Origin: Caballeronia concitans
GTDB lineage: Bacteria; Pseudomonadota; Gammaproteobacteria; Burkholderiales; Burkholderiaceae
NCBI RefSeq assembly: GCF_001544615.1
Contig: NZ_FCNV02000003.1
Location: 496,001-560,000, forward strand
Direction of reading: 5' to 3'
Length of the DNA: 64,000 bases
Part shown: positions 25,723 to 34,428 of the stretch, one piece after another
Layout: each line of letters opens with the position of its first letter
Numbering within the stretch: the first letter of the stretch is position 1
Translations under genes and position numbers: made by a program
Notes under the pieces: model-generated
Database searches by the model: none
What the model saw: only the letters and a program-made list of their open reading frames with translations
Told to the model about the DNA's origin: nothing

Positions 25723-27228
25723 TCAGTTCTTCGCGAGGCTCGGTTCGGGCACGGGGGCCGGCATGGCATCGCCCCATCCGCCGCCGAGCGCGCGTATCAG
25801 ATTCACCGTCGATACCGCCTGCGTCCCCGCAAGCTGAACCGCCGCGCGCTGCGATTGCAGCACCGTACGTTCCGCGTCGATGACATCGAGATAATTCACT
25901 GCGCCTTCCGTGTATTGCGTGCGTGAAAGCTGCGCGGCGCGCACCGATGCATTCACCGCATCCGCTTGCGTTAATGTTTGCGTTTCGAGAATACGCAAGT
26001 CCGACAGATTGTCTTCCACTTCTCGGAACGCAACGAGCACTTGCTGACGATAATTCGCCACGTCCTCTTCATACACCGCCCGCGCATTCGCGAGGTTGCC
26101 CTTGCGACGCCCACCATCGAAGATCGGCAGATTGAGCATGGTGCCCGCGAACGGACCGAGCAGGAACGTACGGCTCGACCAGTTGAAGAGATCGCCGAGC
26201 GTCGCCGATTCGAAGCCGCCCGAGCCGGTCAACGTCAACGAAGGAAAGAACGCCGCCTTGGCCACGCCGATTCGCGCATTGGCCGCCGCCATCGATCGCT
26301 CCGCTGCCGCGATATCCGGGCGACGCTCCAGCAACGAAGAAGGCAAGCCCGGCGGCACGCGCACCGTCACCGGCTTCAGCGGGTTCGAAGCCATGTTGAA
26401 TTGTGCGGGCGTCTTGCCGAGCAGCACCGCGAGACTATGCTCGGATGCGGCGCGCAGGCGTTGAACCGTCATCGCGTCCGACCGTGCCGTCGCGAGTTCG
26501 GACTTCGCGCGCGCCACGTCGAGCTCGCTGATGTCGCCTTCTGCAAAGCGACGCTGCACGAGCTTGAGTGCTTCCTCGCGCAACGACACGGTGCGCGTGA
26601 ACACATCGGCTTCTGCATCGAGCTCGCGCAAGTTGAAGTAGTTTTGCGCGACGTCCGCCTGCAATGCGAGCTGCACCGATCGGAACAGCGCCTCGCTTTG
26701 CTGCGTGTCCGCGTTGGCGGCTTGCACGCTATTCGACACGCGCCCGAACAAATCCACTTCATACGACACGCTCGCCTGCGCACGCCACAACGTCTGCGCG
26801 GGAATGTTCGCGTCGGGCGGCTGGAATTGCGAGGCCGGCGACAACTTCTCGCGCGTCGGACCGAAGCCCGCATCGAGTGTCGGGAAGAGACCCGCGCGCG
26901 CCGTCTGGTTGATCGCACGCGCTTCCTTCACGCGCGCCGCCGCAGCCTTCAGGTTCTGATTGGCTTCTTGCGCCTGGCGTTCGAGATCGTTGAGCGCGGC
27001 GTCATCGAAGATCGTCCACCATTCGCCGCGCAGCATCTCTTCCGAAGGCTGCGCGGTCTTCCACGTGCCCGCTTCCGATTGAGACAGCGAAGGCGTTTCC
27101 TTATAGGCAGCCGGTGCATTTACATCGGGCTTTTCATATGTCGGCGCAAGCGAGCAACCCGCGATCACCAGCAGCGACGCCATCAAGGCGGGCAAGCCCA
27201 ACCATCGTTTCATTAGCAGCTTCTTCAT
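25723..27228 (-). CDS. opcM: RND efflux outer-membrane lipoprotein OpcM
   Basis: This TolC/OprM-type channel of 501 residues has a lipoprotein signal (MASLLVIAGCS, lipobox Cys near residue 22), then SLAPTYEKPDV and two OEP repeats with SYEVDLFGRVSNSVQAANAD and RRPDIAAAERSMAAANARIG. It completes a tripartite pump with the adaptor and permease encoded upstream. ATG 27228 is chosen with GAGG six to eight bases upstream; 27231 is equally possible. The long frame up to 27663 is antisense noise. It is the last gene before the terminator. Confidence 0.92.
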   Translation of the reverse strand: MKKLLMKRWLGLPALMASLLVIAGCSLAPTYEKPDVNAPAAYKETPSLSQSEAGTWKTAQPSEEMLRGEWWTIFDDAALNDLERQAQEANQNLKAAAARVKEARAINQTARAGLFPTLDAGFGPTREKLSPASQFQPPDANIPAQTLWRAQASVSYEVDLFGRVSNSVQAANADTQQSEALFRSVQLALQADVAQNYFNLRELDAEADVFTRTVSLREEALKLVQRRFAEGDISELDVARAKSELATARSDAMTVQRLRAASEHSLAVLLGKTPAQFNMASNPLKPVTVRVPPGLPSSLLERRPDIAAAERSMAAANARIGVAKAAFFPSLTLTGSGGFESATLGDLFNWSSRTFLLGPFAGTMLNLPIFDGGRRKGNLANARAVYEEDVANYRQQVLVAFREVEDNLSDLRILETQTLTQADAVNASVRAAQLSRTQYTEGAVNYLDVIDAERTVLQSQRAAVQLAGTQAVSTVNLIRALGGGWGDAMPAPVPEPSLAKN

Positions 27229-27236
27229 CATCGACC

Positions 27237-30200
27237 TCATTGCGCTTCGTATGAAGCACCGATACCGCGCATCTGCGGATGCGTGCCGTGCTTGTCCGTC
27301 ACATGCTCCGCGCGGCTCAGCTTGCGCAGGATCACGTAGAAGACCGGCGTCAGCATCAAACCGAACAGCGTCACGCCCAACATGCCGAAGAACACCGCGA
27401 CGCCCATCGCATGACGCATTTCCGAGCCCGCACCCGACGACAACACGAGCGGCACCACGCCCATGATGAATGCGATGGACGTCATCAGAATCGGACGCAG
27501 ACGCAGACGGCTTGCTTCGATCGCAGCCTGCACGATGGACCGGCCCTGCATTTCCAGCTCGCGTGCGAACTCCACGATCAGAATGGCGTTCTTCGCGGAC
27601 AAGCCCACCAGCACCATCAAGCCGATCTGCGTGAAGATGTTGTTGTCGCCATCCGTGAGCCATACGCCGAGCAGCGCCGACAAAATACTCATCGGCACGA
27701 TGAGGATCACCGCGAGCGGCAACGTCAGGCTTTCATACAACGCAGCGAGCACGAGGAACACGAGCAGCACGCTGATCGGGAACACCCACAGCGCAGCGTT
27801 GCCCGCGAGAATCTGCTGATACGTGAGGTCGGTCCATTCGAACTTGATCCCGCGCGGCAGCACTTCAGCCGCGATGCGTTCCGCCGCCGCCTGGGCCTGA
27901 CCCGACGAATAACCGGGCGCAGGACCGCCGTTGATATCGGCTGCCGTATAGCCGTTGTAGCGCACGACCATTTCCGGGCCATATGTCGGCGTCACCTTCA
28001 CGAGCGAGGAAAGCGGCACCATGTCGCCGTTCGCGTTGCGCGTCTTCAACAGGCCAATGTCCTCGGGATTCGCGCGGAACGGCGCATCCGCCTGCACGCG
28101 CACCTGATACACGCGTCCGAAGCGGTTGAAGTCGTTCACATAGAGCGAGCCGAGATAGACCTGCATCGTGTCGAACACGTCGGTCACGGAGACGCCCAGT
28201 TGCTTCGCCTTCACGCGATCCAGATCCACATTCAACTGCGGCACGTTGATCTGATAGCTCGAAAACGTCGGTCCCAGTTCAGGCGTTTGCGATGCGCGCT
28301 TGATGAAGGCTTGCGTTGCATCGGCGAGTGCGGCGTAGCCTAGCGCACCGCGATCTTCGAGCTGCATCTTGAAGCCGCCAAGCGTCCCGAGGCCAAGCAC
28401 CGGCGGCGGCGGGAACACCGCGATGAACGAGCCCTTGATGCCCGCGTACTTCTGGTTCAACGCGCCTGCGATGGCATTGGCCGAAAGCGCCTTGTCCTTC
28501 ACGCGATCCTTGAAAGGCTTGAGCGTGACGAACACAATGCCCGCGCTCGATGAATTCGTGAAGCCGTTCACCGACAAGCCCGGAAACTCCACCGCGCTTT
28601 CCACGCCCGGTTGCTTCAGCGCGATATCGCTCATCTGGCGAATCACGCCTTCCGTGCGATCGAGCGATGCGCCATTCGGCAATTGCGCGAAACTGATCAG
28701 ATACTCCTTGTCCTGCGCGGGCACGAAGCCACCCGGCACGATCTTGCCCATCAACACCGCACCGCCGAGCAACACCGCATAGATGACCATCATGATCGCC
28801 TTGCGGTTGATGACGCTCGTCACGCCCTTGCCGTATGCATCCGATCCGCGATGAAAGACCTTGTTGAAGCCGCGGAAGAAACCCCCGAACACGCGGTCCA
28901 TGCCACGCGTGAGCCAGTCCTTCGGTTCGTCGTGGCCCTTGAGAAGCAGCGCCGCGAGCGCAGGCGAAAGCGTGAGTGAGTTGAACGCGGAGATCACCGT
29001 CGAGATGGCGATGGTCATCGCGAACTGCTTGTAGAACTGACCCGTCAGACCGGACATGAACGCGAGCGGCACGAACACGGCAACGAGCGTGAGCGCAATC
29101 GCGATAATAGGTCCGCTCACTTCGCGCATGGCCTGATACGTGGCATCTCTCGCCGATAAGCCCGCCTCGATGTTGCGCTCCACGTTCTCGACGACGACGA
29201 TCGCATCGTCGACCACGATACCGATGGCGAGCACCATGCCGAATAGCGAGAGCGCGTTGATCGAGAAGCCGAATGCCAGCAAGAGCGAGAACGTCCCGAC
29301 AATCGACACCGGCACTGCAAGCAGCGGAATGATCGAGGCGCGCCACGTCTGCAGGAACACGATCACCACGAGCACGACGAGCGCAATCGCTTCAGCGAGC
29401 GTATGAATCACTGCCTCGATACTCGAACGCACGAATTGCGTCGGGTCATAGACGATCTGATATTCGAGGCCCGCGGGCATGTCGGCCTGCAATTCCTTCA
29501 TCGTCTTGCGCACTTCATCGGAAATCTGCAGTGAGTTCGCGCCCGGCTGCTGATTGATCGCGATCGCGACAGCCGACTTGTTGTCGAGCAACGAACGCAG
29601 GCCGTATTCGGATGCCGCGAGTTCGACACGCGCGACATCGCTGAGATGCGTGACGGCGCCATCGGGCGAAGTCTTCAGCACGATATCGCGGAACTCCGAC
29701 TCGTTCTGCAAGCGGCCGCGCGCATTCACGTTCAATTGCAGCGGCACGTTGGGCAGCGTGGGCGATCCGCCGATCACACCCGCCGCGACCTGCACGTTCT
29801 GCTCGCGAATGGCGTTGACCACATCGGTCGCCGTCATGCCGCGCTGCGCGACCTTCTGCGGGTCGAGCCATACGCGCATCGAATAGTCGCCCGATCCCCA
29901 CAACTGCACTTCACCCACGCCCGCAATACGTTCCAGCCGATCCTTGACGTTGATGAGCGCGTAGTTGCGCAGATACGTCATGTCATAGCGGCCGTTGGGC
30001 GAGTTCAAGTGCACGACCATGGTGAGCGTCGGCGATGACTTGATCGTCGTCACACCGAGACGCTGCACGTCCTGCGGCAAGCGCGGCAATGCCTGATTCA
30101 CGCGGTTCTGCACGAGCTGCGTGTTCTTGTCCGGGTCCGTGCCGAGCTTGAACGTGACCGTCGTGGTGAGGTTGCCGTCGCTATTCGCCTGCGACTGCAT

Positions 30201-30437
30201 GTACAGCATGTCCTCCACGCCGTTGATCTGCTCTTCGAGCGGCGAAGCCACGGTCTCTGCAATCACCTTCGGGTTCGCGCCGGGATATTGCGCATGCACG
30301 ACGACCGATGGCGGCACCACTTCCGGATACTCGGAAATAGGCAGCTTGAACATCGCGATGATGCCCGCCAGCAGCACGACCACCGATAGCACGCCCGCGA
30401 AGATCGGGCGGTCGATGAAGAATTTGGATATGTTCAT
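27237..30437 (-). CDS. ceoB: RND multidrug efflux permease CeoB
   Basis: This 1,066-residue inner-membrane pump of the HAE1/AcrB family begins MNISKFFIDRPIFAGVLSVV. It has the proton-relay aspartates in IGIVVDDAIVVVENVERNIE (TM4) and the GLSAKNAILIVEFA lysine motif (TM10). ERIAGVGEVQLWGSGDYSMR and the two large periplasmic loops are in place. It takes drugs from the membrane/periplasm and passes them to OpcM. Gene order and neighbours match the salicylate-inducible ceo locus described in Burkholderia cenocepacia, hence the symbol. Confidence 0.93.
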   Translation of the reverse strand: MNISKFFIDRPIFAGVLSVVVLLAGIIAMFKLPISEYPEVVPPSVVVHAQYPGANPKVIAETVASPLEEQINGVEDMLYMQSQANSDGNLTTTVTFKLGTDPDKNTQLVQNRVNQALPRLPQDVQRLGVTTIKSSPTLTMVVHLNSPNGRYDMTYLRNYALINVKDRLERIAGVGEVQLWGSGDYSMRVWLDPQKVAQRGMTATDVVNAIREQNVQVAAGVIGGSPTLPNVPLQLNVNARGRLQNESEFRDIVLKTSPDGAVTHLSDVARVELAASEYGLRSLLDNKSAVAIAINQQPGANSLQISDEVRKTMKELQADMPAGLEYQIVYDPTQFVRSSIEAVIHTLAEAIALVVLVVIVFLQTWRASIIPLLAVPVSIVGTFSLLLAFGFSINALSLFGMVLAIGIVVDDAIVVVENVERNIEAGLSARDATYQAMREVSGPIIAIALTLVAVFVPLAFMSGLTGQFYKQFAMTIAISTVISAFNSLTLSPALAALLLKGHDEPKDWLTRGMDRVFGGFFRGFNKVFHRGSDAYGKGVTSVINRKAIMMVIYAVLLGGAVLMGKIVPGGFVPAQDKEYLISFAQLPNGASLDRTEGVIRQMSDIALKQPGVESAVEFPGLSVNGFTNSSSAGIVFVTLKPFKDRVKDKALSANAIAGALNQKYAGIKGSFIAVFPPPPVLGLGTLGGFKMQLEDRGALGYAALADATQAFIKRASQTPELGPTFSSYQINVPQLNVDLDRVKAKQLGVSVTDVFDTMQVYLGSLYVNDFNRFGRVYQVRVQADAPFRANPEDIGLLKTRNANGDMVPLSSLVKVTPTYGPEMVVRYNGYTAADINGGPAPGYSSGQAQAAAERIAAEVLPRGIKFEWTDLTYQQILAGNAALWVFPISVLLVFLVLAALYESLTLPLAVILIVPMSILSALLGVWLTDGDNNIFTQIGLMVLVGLSAKNAILIVEFARELEMQGRSIVQAAIEASRLRLRPILMTSIAFIMGVVPLVLSSGAGSEMRHAMGVAVFFGMLGVTLFGLMLTPVFYVILRKLSRAEHVTDKHGTHPQMRGIGASYEAQ

Positions 30438-30468
30438 GACGAGTTCTTTCCGTTGCGGATCACGCGCG

Positions 30469-31665
30469 TTACTGCGCCGACGCCGTCTTCACGACAGGCG
30501 CGTCACCGCTGTTGTTCATCGCGACGCCATTGACCTTCACGACATCGTTCGGGCGCACGCGCTGCAGGCCGTTCACGACGATGCGCTCGCCCGAGGCAAG
30601 TCCCTTCGCAATCACACGCAGGCCGTCATGCGTTTGCCCGAGCGTGACTTCGCGGTACTGCACGCGGTTGTCTTTATCGACGACCATCACGTACTTCTTG
30701 TCCTGATCGGTGCCGATAGCGGCATCGTCGATGAGCACCGCCGGATGCGGCGTGCCGCCGCCGACCTTGATGCGCGCATAGAGACCCGGCACGAGCGAGC
30801 CATCGGGATTGTTGAAGCGTGCCCGCACGCGAATGGTGCCGGACGTCGTATCGAGGCGGTTATCGACGGAATCGACGACGCCATCGCGCGAATAACCGTC
30901 TTCGTTCGCAAGCCCGAGCGACACCGGCACCGTGTTGCCCGCATCGCGGCCGAGATAGCGCAAGTAAGTTTGTTCGTCGACATCGAACGATGCATAGATC
31001 GGCGATACCGAAACGAGCGTGGTCAGCAAAGGCGCGTTCGCACCCGTCGACACGATGTTGCCGACGGTGAGTTCCGCACGCGACACGCGCCCCGACACGG
31101 GCGCCGTGATATGCGTGTAGGCGAGATTGATCTTCGCGGCTTCGAGCGCGGCCTGCGCGGCCTTCAGGTTGGCGACGGCCTCGCGCGCGGCGTTCTGCTT
31201 CTCGTCGTAATCGCGCTTGGCGATGGCGTTATCCGCAAGCAGACGTTCGGCGCGCGCGGCATCCGTCGATGTGTAACCGTTGCGCGCCTGCGCCGCCGCG
31301 AGTTGAGCCTGTGCGCGATCGACTTCGGCTTCGTACGGACGCGGATCGATGGTGAAGAGCGCATCGCCCTTCTTCACGAGCGCGCCATCCTTGAAATGCA
31401 CCGCGACGATGGTGCCCGGCACGAGCGGGCGAATGTCCACGTGATCGACCGCTTCGAGCCTGCCGGAGTAGCTTTGCCAGTCGGTGATGGTCTTCGAAAT
31501 GACGGTCGCGACATCCACTTCGGTGGCGGTCGGGCTGTGCGCGGCGGCCTTGGCCTCGTTGATCGCCGCGTCGCCGTGGCCGCGCCAGGCGGTATAGCCG
31601 CCCGCGCCGGCGATGACCAGCGCAGCGCCTAGCGCGGCGTAGATGCGTTTGCGAGTGAAGAACAT
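30469..31665 (-). CDS. ceoA: RND efflux periplasmic adaptor CeoA
   Basis: This 398-residue membrane-fusion protein begins MFFTRKRIYAALGAALVIAG, with one N-terminal membrane anchor. It has the lipoyl half-motif VDHVDIRPLVPGTIVAVHFK, a coiled-coil hairpin around residues 95-165, the second half-motif LAYTHITAPVSGRVSRAELT and the C-terminal VVNGLQRVRPNDVVKV. It links CeoB to OpcM. It lies 31 bases before ceoB and 55 bases after the hydrolase gene. Confidence 0.93.
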   Translation of the reverse strand: MFFTRKRIYAALGAALVIAGAGGYTAWRGHGDAAINEAKAAAHSPTATEVDVATVISKTITDWQSYSGRLEAVDHVDIRPLVPGTIVAVHFKDGALVKKGDALFTIDPRPYEAEVDRAQAQLAAAQARNGYTSTDAARAERLLADNAIAKRDYDEKQNAAREAVANLKAAQAALEAAKINLAYTHITAPVSGRVSRAELTVGNIVSTGANAPLLTTLVSVSPIYASFDVDEQTYLRYLGRDAGNTVPVSLGLANEDGYSRDGVVDSVDNRLDTTSGTIRVRARFNNPDGSLVPGLYARIKVGGGTPHPAVLIDDAAIGTDQDKKYVMVVDKDNRVQYREVTLGQTHDGLRVIAKGLASGERIVVNGLQRVRPNDVVKVNGVAMNNSGDAPVVKTASAQ

Positions 31666-31720
31666 GATGGAAGCTCCGGTTGCGTTGAGATTGTTTTTTT
31701 ATGGTGCGTGGCCTTGGCGC

Positions 31721-32539
31721 TTATTTGGTGCGCGCCAGCCGCTTTCTGAAAAAGGCGACGACATCGGCGAGGGCATCGGGATGCGCGGCGAGCGCGTGAT
31801 GCGATGCCTTGCAATGCCGAGTGACTTCGGTCGGCACGCCCGCCGAAATGAGTTCGGCTGCGTATTTCTCGGCTTCGATATGCAGCAGGTCATGCTCCGC
31901 GCTGGCAATCAATGCAGGAGGCAGGCCATGCAGACGACGCGATTCCAGCGGCGCCGCATACGGATGCAGACGTTGCGAAGGATTCGGCAAATAAGCCCGA
32001 TAGCAGCGCGCGCATTCGCTTAGTTCCAGATCGGGACACAACACCTTGCGTTCATCGGCGACGCGCGTCATGCTCGGATCGAGCAGCGGCGCGAGCAGCA
32101 CTTGCGCGGACATGCGAATATCGCCGCGATCTCGTGCGATGGCCGCGACGCACGTCGCAAGATTGCCGCCCGCGTCATGGCCGGCAACGCCTATGCGCTG
32201 CGGGTCGGCGCGTTGTCCGCGTGCATGCGCCACGGCCCATTGCGCCGCGCGATAACCGTCTTCGGGCGCGGCGGGAAACGGAAAGTGCGGTGCGAGCGAA
32301 TAGCCGACGGACACGACCCACGCAGGCGTATCGCGTGCGATAGTGGCGGCGGCGATGTCGGCGTCGTCGAGCGTGCCGTGCGTGAAGCCGCCGCCGTGAA
32401 AATAGAGGACGATGGGCAAGACGGTGCCGTCCGACGCGGGGCGATAGCTGCGCAGCACGATAGGCTGCACATGCCCCGCAATGCGCACCTCTTCGATGCA
32501 CAGTCTCGGGCCTTGCTCCAAATCCAGCAGTGATGCCAT
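31721..32539 (-). CDS. llpE: Lipase-like alpha/beta hydrolase (HSL family) LlpE
   Basis: The 272-residue protein has the hormone-sensitive-lipase oxyanion motif LYFHGGGFTHGTLDDADIAA near 45-64. A candidate acid follows in SAEHDLLHIEAEKYA, and a late His in KASHHALA. The nucleophile elbow, normally GDSAGG, reads GHDAGG, so Ser is replaced by Asp. That is either an inactive form or an Asp-nucleophile enzyme in the manner of epoxide hydrolases and dehalogenases. Its place between the LysR gene and ceoA matches llpE of the ceo operon, whose role in efflux is unknown. Confidence 0.85.
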   Translation of the reverse strand: MASLLDLEQGPRLCIEEVRIAGHVQPIVLRSYRPASDGTVLPIVLYFHGGGFTHGTLDDADIAAATIARDTPAWVVSVGYSLAPHFPFPAAPEDGYRAAQWAVAHARGQRADPQRIGVAGHDAGGNLATCVAAIARDRGDIRMSAQVLLAPLLDPSMTRVADERKVLCPDLELSECARCYRAYLPNPSQRLHPYAAPLESRRLHGLPPALIASAEHDLLHIEAEKYAAELISAGVPTEVTRHCKASHHALAAHPDALADVVAFFRKRLARTK

Positions 32540-32650
32540 GGTTATTTCCGTGCACGGCCTTGAATGTCGGGCCGTGACGCGTAAGTTGCGATGGTGCGAA
32601 TTCTGGAGTCCACGCCTTTTTTAATAAATGCCTATAATCCGGCAACACAA

Positions 32651-32665
32651 TTCGGTGACCCCGAA
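32651..32665. promoter_or_regulatory. Candidate CeoR (LysR-type) operator in the llpE-ceoR intergenic region
   Basis: The 210-base gap between llpE and ceoR holds TTCGG-TGACC-CCGAA (32651-32665). This is a perfect dyad that contains a T-N11-A spacing, as LysR-type boxes do. A TATAAT hexamer lies at 32633-32638 on the plus strand, so the dyad would fall just after the ceoR transcript start, where bound regulator could repress its own gene. The -35 for that promoter is not clear. Confidence 0.45.
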
Positions 32666-32749
32666 CAATCAATCGCTTAAGCCATGCGGCGAGTTTCTTA
32701 GCCACCCGCTTAAAACTCTCTGCCTCACTTCAATACCGAAGGGACGAAC

Positions 32750-33760
32750 ATGGATCGGCTCCAAGCAATGCAGGTCTTTACCCGCGTCGTCGACACCAAC
32801 AGCTTCTCGCGCGCAGCGGATACGCTGAACCTGCCGCGTGCATCGGTGACGACGATCATTCAAAACCTCGAAGCCTTTCTCAACGTGCGGCTGCTTCAGC
32901 GCACCACGCGCAGGCTCAATCTCACACCCGACGGCGCCGCGTATTACGAGCGCTGCGTGCGCATCCTCGCGGACATCGAGGAAGCCGAGAGTACGTTCTC
33001 GAACAACGGCAAAGGGCCGCATGGCAAGTTGCGCGTGGATATGCCGGGCGCGATCGGGCGGCTCATCGTGATGCCGCAGCTATGCGATTTCCACACGCGC
33101 TACCCGGATATCGAACTGATGATGGGCTTCGGCGACAAGCCGGTGGATCTCATTCAGGAAGGCGTCGATTGCGTGATTCGCGTGGGCACGCTGCAGGATT
33201 CGAGTCTCGTCGCGCGGCGCATCGGCGTATTTCAGGGCGTGACGGTGGCGAGCCCGCAATATCTCGAACGCAACGGTACGCCCGACACACTCGACGATTT
33301 GCAGAACCATACGGCTGTGAATTATTTTTCGAGCCGCACGGGACGCATCATGGACATGGATTTTGTCGTGGACGGCGAGACCATCGAAGTGAAGATGCGC
33401 GGCATGATCGCGGTGAACGATGCCGAAGCGTATTTGAGCTGCGGGCTCAAGGGCGTGGGCATCGTGCAGGTGCCGCGCTTCATGGCGCTGCCCTATCTGC
33501 GTTCGGGCGAACTCGTCGAATTGCTGCCGCAATGGAGTCCGCTGCCGATGCCTATTTCCGCGGTGTATCCGCACAATCGCCATTTGTCGCCGAAAGTGCG
33601 CGTGTTCGTCGACTGGGTGGCGGAGCTGTTCGAGCGCTGCCCGCTCCTGCAAGGCCAGAAGGAAGCGGAAGAGCGCTGCCTGCCGACGAGCACCGCATCG
33701 CCGATGGTCGTACGTCACGGCACACCTGAAGTCGCGGGCACGGCGGACGTAGTGGTTTGA
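32750..33760 (+). CDS. ceoR: LysR-type regulator of the ceo efflux locus
   Basis: The 336-residue protein begins MDRLQAMQVFTRVVDTNSFS and has the LysR winged HTH (RAADTLNLPRASVTTIIQNL, then LLQRTTRRLNLTPDG). A periplasmic-binding-like effector domain follows (GKLRVDMPGAIGRLIVMPQL). The C-terminal tail beyond residue 300 is longer than usual and Ser/Thr/Val-rich. AAGGGA lies upstream of ATG 32750. Divergent placement from llpE-ceoA-ceoB-opcM marks it as the likely regulator, by analogy with CeoR, whose inducer is salicylate. Confidence 0.88.
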   Translation: MDRLQAMQVFTRVVDTNSFSRAADTLNLPRASVTTIIQNLEAFLNVRLLQRTTRRLNLTPDGAAYYERCVRILADIEEAESTFSNNGKGPHGKLRVDMPGAIGRLIVMPQLCDFHTRYPDIELMMGFGDKPVDLIQEGVDCVIRVGTLQDSSLVARRIGVFQGVTVASPQYLERNGTPDTLDDLQNHTAVNYFSSRTGRIMDMDFVVDGETIEVKMRGMIAVNDAEAYLSCGLKGVGIVQVPRFMALPYLRSGELVELLPQWSPLPMPISAVYPHNRHLSPKVRVFVDWVAELFERCPLLQGQKEAEERCLPTSTASPMVVRHGTPEVAGTADVVV

Positions 33761-33900
33761 CGATTATTCGTCGATATCGATAAATCTATTCGCGGATCGG
33801 ACATTTATCCAACGCGACGACGCGACTACATTTCGTCCTGCCACGGCGCATCGCGATCAACACCGGATGCGCCGTATCCCAGGATCGAAAGGAGTCGCAC

Positions 33901-34245
33901 ATGAAACGCTATCTGGTTACGAGCCTCTCGCTCGCCGCAGTGTCCGCCGTGATTTCAAGCACCGCTTTCGCGGAAGGCGGTCAGGGAATCGGCCGAGCGG
34001 GGACGTACCTCACGCCCACGCAAACGACTGCGAGCACAAACGAAGCGCCCAAGACCCGCGCGCAAGTACGCGCCGAACTCGCAGCGGCTTATTCGGATGG
34101 CTCTTTGCCGGCGCTCAACCGCAACACGTATCCCGCGCGCAGCATGTGGGGAGACGCCGTCGCCGCGCAATCCGAAGCACGCAATCGCGCGATCGTCGAT
34201 TATGCGAACGGCTCGGCGGTGCAAACGAATCTGACATCGCGCTGA
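33901..34245 (+). CDS. DUF4148 secreted protein
   Basis: The 114-residue protein has a signal peptide (MKRYLVTSLSLAAVSAVISS then TAFA, cut before EGG) and the DUF4148 motif KTRAQVRAELAAAYSDGSLP. Small exported DUF4148 proteins are frequent in Burkholderiaceae and have no known role; they sit in the periplasm or outside. GAAAGGAG lies just before ATG 33901. It is a single gene following ceoR by 140 bases, in which I see no terminator. Confidence 0.85.
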   Translation: MKRYLVTSLSLAAVSAVISSTAFAEGGQGIGRAGTYLTPTQTTASTNEAPKTRAQVRAELAAAYSDGSLPALNRNTYPARSMWGDAVAAQSEARNRAIVDYANGSAVQTNLTSR

Positions 34246-34284
34246 TTCGTTCGGCGTTCTAATCAATCAAACCGAGCCAAAAGC

Positions 34285-34428
34285 ATGTTCGATATCGACA
34301 CCGCACTCGAGCAATTCTCTCTGCTCGATGACTTCTCTTCCTTTACGCCCGTGTGGCGACCGTTCGTGGAGCATGCGCAAACCGATGCCCACGAAGACGT
34401 CGGCAACGAGCATCGCGAAAGCCTTTAA
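34285..34428 (+). CDS. Possible 47-residue acidic small protein
   Basis: A short frame starts MFDIDTALEQFSLLDDFSSF and ends NEHRESL. It is rich in Asp, Glu, Phe and His, and its codons are GC-ending at about the level of real genes here. No clear ribosome site precedes ATG 34285, and its end overlaps the convergent regulator stop by four bases. Function unknown; it could be chance. Confidence 0.3.
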   Translation: MFDIDTALEQFSLLDDFSSFTPVWRPFVEHAQTDAHEDVGNEHRESL

